A stretch of 64,000 nucleotides of DNA, from assembly GCA_963738135.1 (NCBI GenBank), contig CAVTVK010000001.1:496001-560000 (forward strand). Reading direction: 5' to 3'. The DNA is from Bog-473 sp963738135 (lineage in GTDB: Bacteria; Actinomycetota; Acidimicrobiia; Acidimicrobiales; RAAP-2). The notes below the pieces were generated by a model. It searched no databases. It was not told the DNA's origin and saw only the letters and a list, made by a program, of their open reading frames with translations. Of the stretch, positions 62,421 through 64,000 are shown one piece after another. Position 1 is the stretch's first letter; each line of letters starts with the position of its first letter. Made by a program: the position numbers and the translations under genes.

Positions 62421-62532
62421 AGCCTCAAAATTATGAAGAATCCCGACCGATTCTCGCGTCTCTCTTTGGCTTACTGTCTTTGAAATTCCGGCCTTCGAGT
62501 TCGATGCCACCTTTGGCGGCCCGCACGCTAGA

Positions 62533-63293
62533 TCAAGGCACGTACCGATCCCACTCGTAGGCCACGAGGCTGTGGAAAGGGGCGGCCAGGAGTGGCTCAA
62601 TGTTCGCCGCCGACCAGCGCTGCTCGAGCCGAGGGCGGAGGCGCTCGGCCACCTCGACAGGTTCGTCGTCGAGGAACAAGTAGCTGACTTGAAGGCCGGA
62701 GTTATCCCGGGTGTTGAAGGGAGGTTCGAGTGCTCTGCACCTCCCCACCACGCGCCTCCCACGCCTGGGACGTCGAGAAGATCGGCAACCGGTTCGCCGC
62801 CACGTTCGATCATGAAATAGACGCCCTTCGTTGACCACCACAGTAGGACGTCCGCACCCACCTTGATCCGAGGCGCGGCGGCGATCCCTTCGAGCCGGTA
62901 GGCGCTTCGTTCCACCAGCGGCAGGAGGTACGGCGCCCGGCCAGCGTTCCGCAAAGCCACGCTCAATGCATTGAAGCCATCCATTGCGGACAGGCCTGCG
63001 AAGAAGTATGTCTGAAGGTGGTCGGCCTCGTCGTAGCGCGCGCTACTAGCCGCTCGTGCCGCTCGGCAGTCCGGAGTGGAGACCATACGAAATGATGCTC
63101 GGAGTTCCGCCAACCGGTGCTGCTCGGGCCGGTGGTCGAGCGAGTGCCACTCGAGATAGTCAGCGTCGCGACCTTCAGGGTGGCGCTTGGAAAGCGAGGT
63201 ATAGATCGTGGTGACGTCGGTCGTTCCCGTCGCCAGGATCTCGGGACATTCGTCGGATGCAGTGCCGACTAGCGCGGACGCTTCACCAGTCAT
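62533..63293 (-). pseudogene. Paralog of the 52451 protein, unrecognised family, apparent frameshift
   Basis: The first frame has YLEWHSLDHRPEQHRLAELR at about residues 45-65, CRAARAASSARYDEADHLQ and GVYFMIERGGEP. A one-base shift in the CCCC run near 62743 continues in another frame with FNTRDNSGLQVSYLFLDDEPV, LEQRWSAANIEPLLAAPFH and the common ending SLVAYEWDRYVP at 62533. Joined, it is about 253 residues, equal to the paralog. Strong similarity over the whole length shows one gene family. Function unknown. The frame's continuation to 61668 is antisense to the P450. Confidence 0.7.
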
Positions 63294-63314
63294 CGTCGGC
63301 TCCTGACTCTTTCG

Positions 63315-64000
63315 CTATGACAACGTTGTCCGGCCACCGTCAACAGCCAAAGTCTGACCGGTGATGAACGTCGACTCGTGCGAGAGAAGGAACAGGCTGG
63401 CGTATGCCACCTCCCAGGCGGTCCCTCGGCGCCCAAGCGGAACTGGGATGTTCTCTCGACCCGGCATATTGCGGTCACCGTCACGGCCAATCCCAGTATC
63501 GATCATCCCCAACATCACGATGTTGGCTCGAACGGCGTCATCCTTTCGCGCCATCGCGGTCGCTCGGACGAGTGCAGAGAGACCCGCCTTCGACGCGTCG
63601 TACGCGATCATCTTCCCGATGCCTCTCACGGCACCGATAGAAGAAATGAACACGATTGACGAGCCTGCCTCCATCACGGGGAGGGCGGCGCGAGCGGTCA
63701 ACATGGCGCCGCGCAAGTTCGCGTCCATCGTGACGTCCCAGGCCTCAGCCGTATTCGCTTCAAAACCAATGGGTCCAGGAATCCCGACGTTGTAGACCAA
63801 TCCGTCGATACCGCCGAGTTGACGCCGAGCAGTGCTGATCATTTCCCCGAGGGCCTCAGGTTCCGAGACATCGGCCAGCAGGAGGTCGGCCGTACCCCCT
63901 TCGGACCGGATCAACTGCACCGTGTCGTTGACAGACGCTTCGTCCCGGTCAACGGCCATGACGTGCGCCCCTTCGCGAGCGAGGAGGAGGGCCAGAGCCC
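63315..64000 (-). CDS. SDR family oxidoreductase, partial (5' end beyond the window)
   Basis: The visible part covers about 228 residues of a classical SDR. It enters from the right edge with LLLAREGAHVMAVDRDEAS, includes YNVGIPG, IVFISSIGAVRG and the catalytic AYDASKAGLSAL (Tyr and Lys), and ends TGQTLAVDGG. The TGxxxGIG cofactor motif lies beyond position 64000. It precedes the 62533-63293 gene by 21 nt, so the two are probably co-transcribed. Confidence 0.85.
   Translation of the reverse strand, partial: ALALLLAREGAHVMAVDRDEASVNDTVQLIRSEGGTADLLLADVSEPEALGEMISTARRQLGGIDGLVYNVGIPGPIGFEANTAEAWDVTMDANLRGAMLTARAALPVMEAGSSIVFISSIGAVRGIGKMIAYDASKAGLSALVRATAMARKDDAVRANIVMLGMIDTGIGRDGDRNMPGRENIPVPLGRRGTAWEVAYASLFLLSHESTFITGQTLAVDGGRTTLS

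Noticed and set aside
61668..62532. C-terminal continuation of the 62533-63293 reading frame
   Set aside because: It is antisense to the P450 and lacks similarity to the paralog; the paralog continues instead in another frame after a one-base shift.
1..64000. tRNA, rRNA, CRISPR arrays, insertion sequences or phage genes
   Set aside because: No cloverleaf, direct-repeat array, transposase or integrase motif was found by reading; only the small excisionase-like HTH hints at mobility.

Overview
The window is GC-rich, densely packed actinobacterial DNA. The suggestion of an actinobacterium rests on gene content: F420-type luciferase-like oxidoreductases, many bacterial P450s, acyl-CoA dehydrogenase and DUF35/thiolase-like pairs as in mycobacterial sterol catabolism, an AveC-like membrane protein, frequent GTG starts, ATGA/GTGA/TGATG stop-start overlaps and probable leaderless starts. 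I see no rRNA, tRNA, CRISPR array, transposase or integrase. It reads as a chromosomal accessory catabolic island, probably from an environmental or metagenomic assembly, because eight genes carry apparent single-base frameshifts (nine in total).

Layout. 0-10.4 kb, minus strand: SDR, two thioesterases (one a DUF427-TesB fusion), LLM oxidoreductase, acyl-CoA synthetase, two amidohydrolases, acyl-CoA dehydrogenase (ACAD) and SMP-30 lactonase. 10.5-18.4 kb: TetR, a CoA ligase-SnoaL fusion, a two-subunit ACAD, SnoaL, enoyl-CoA hydratase and a second CoA ligase. 18.4-26.6 kb: a deglycosylation block of two GH3 enzymes, one GH2 enzyme and an HSL-type esterase. 26.9-32.7 kb: TetR, P450, two cysteine-free DUF35 proteins, two thiolase-like proteins and an enoyl-CoA hydratase in one coupled operon. 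32.8-42.3 kb: a fused tandem ACAD, two SDRs, a thiolase with its Zn-ribbon DUF35 partner, TetR and two amidohydrolases. 42.4-52.3 kb, minus strand: two APH-like kinases, two P450s, two LLMs, an alcohol dehydrogenase, an SDR and a lipocalin-like protein. 52.4-64 kb: two paralogs of an unrecognised family, LLM, SnoaL, two substrate-binding proteins, an AveC operon with its own TetR, a P450 and a partial SDR.

The most interesting feature is a repeated 16-bp palindrome, approximately TTGATAT-NN-ATATCAA. It occurs at eleven places from base 1 to 52.4 kb, each in a promoter region and often between divergent genes, and I found none after 52.4 kb. It ties about 50 kb into one regulon. The TetR at 10.6 kb is the best candidate regulator: it has the site in its own promoter, while two of the other three TetR genes have different inverted repeats next to them. 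At two or three promoters the site runs into a CATAAT-like -10 element 6 nt before the start codon, so repression would act directly on a leaderless transcript.

Working model (inference): the island imports and deglycosylates a glycoside, possibly a terpenoid or steroid glycoside. P450s, SDRs and ADH oxidise the aglycone, ligases make CoA thioesters, and ACADs, hydratases and retro-aldolase-like DUF35/thiolase pairs shorten side chains. Amidohydrolases, the lactonase and LLMs may open rings. APH-like kinases may activate hydroxyl groups for elimination. The actual substrate cannot be read from the sequence.
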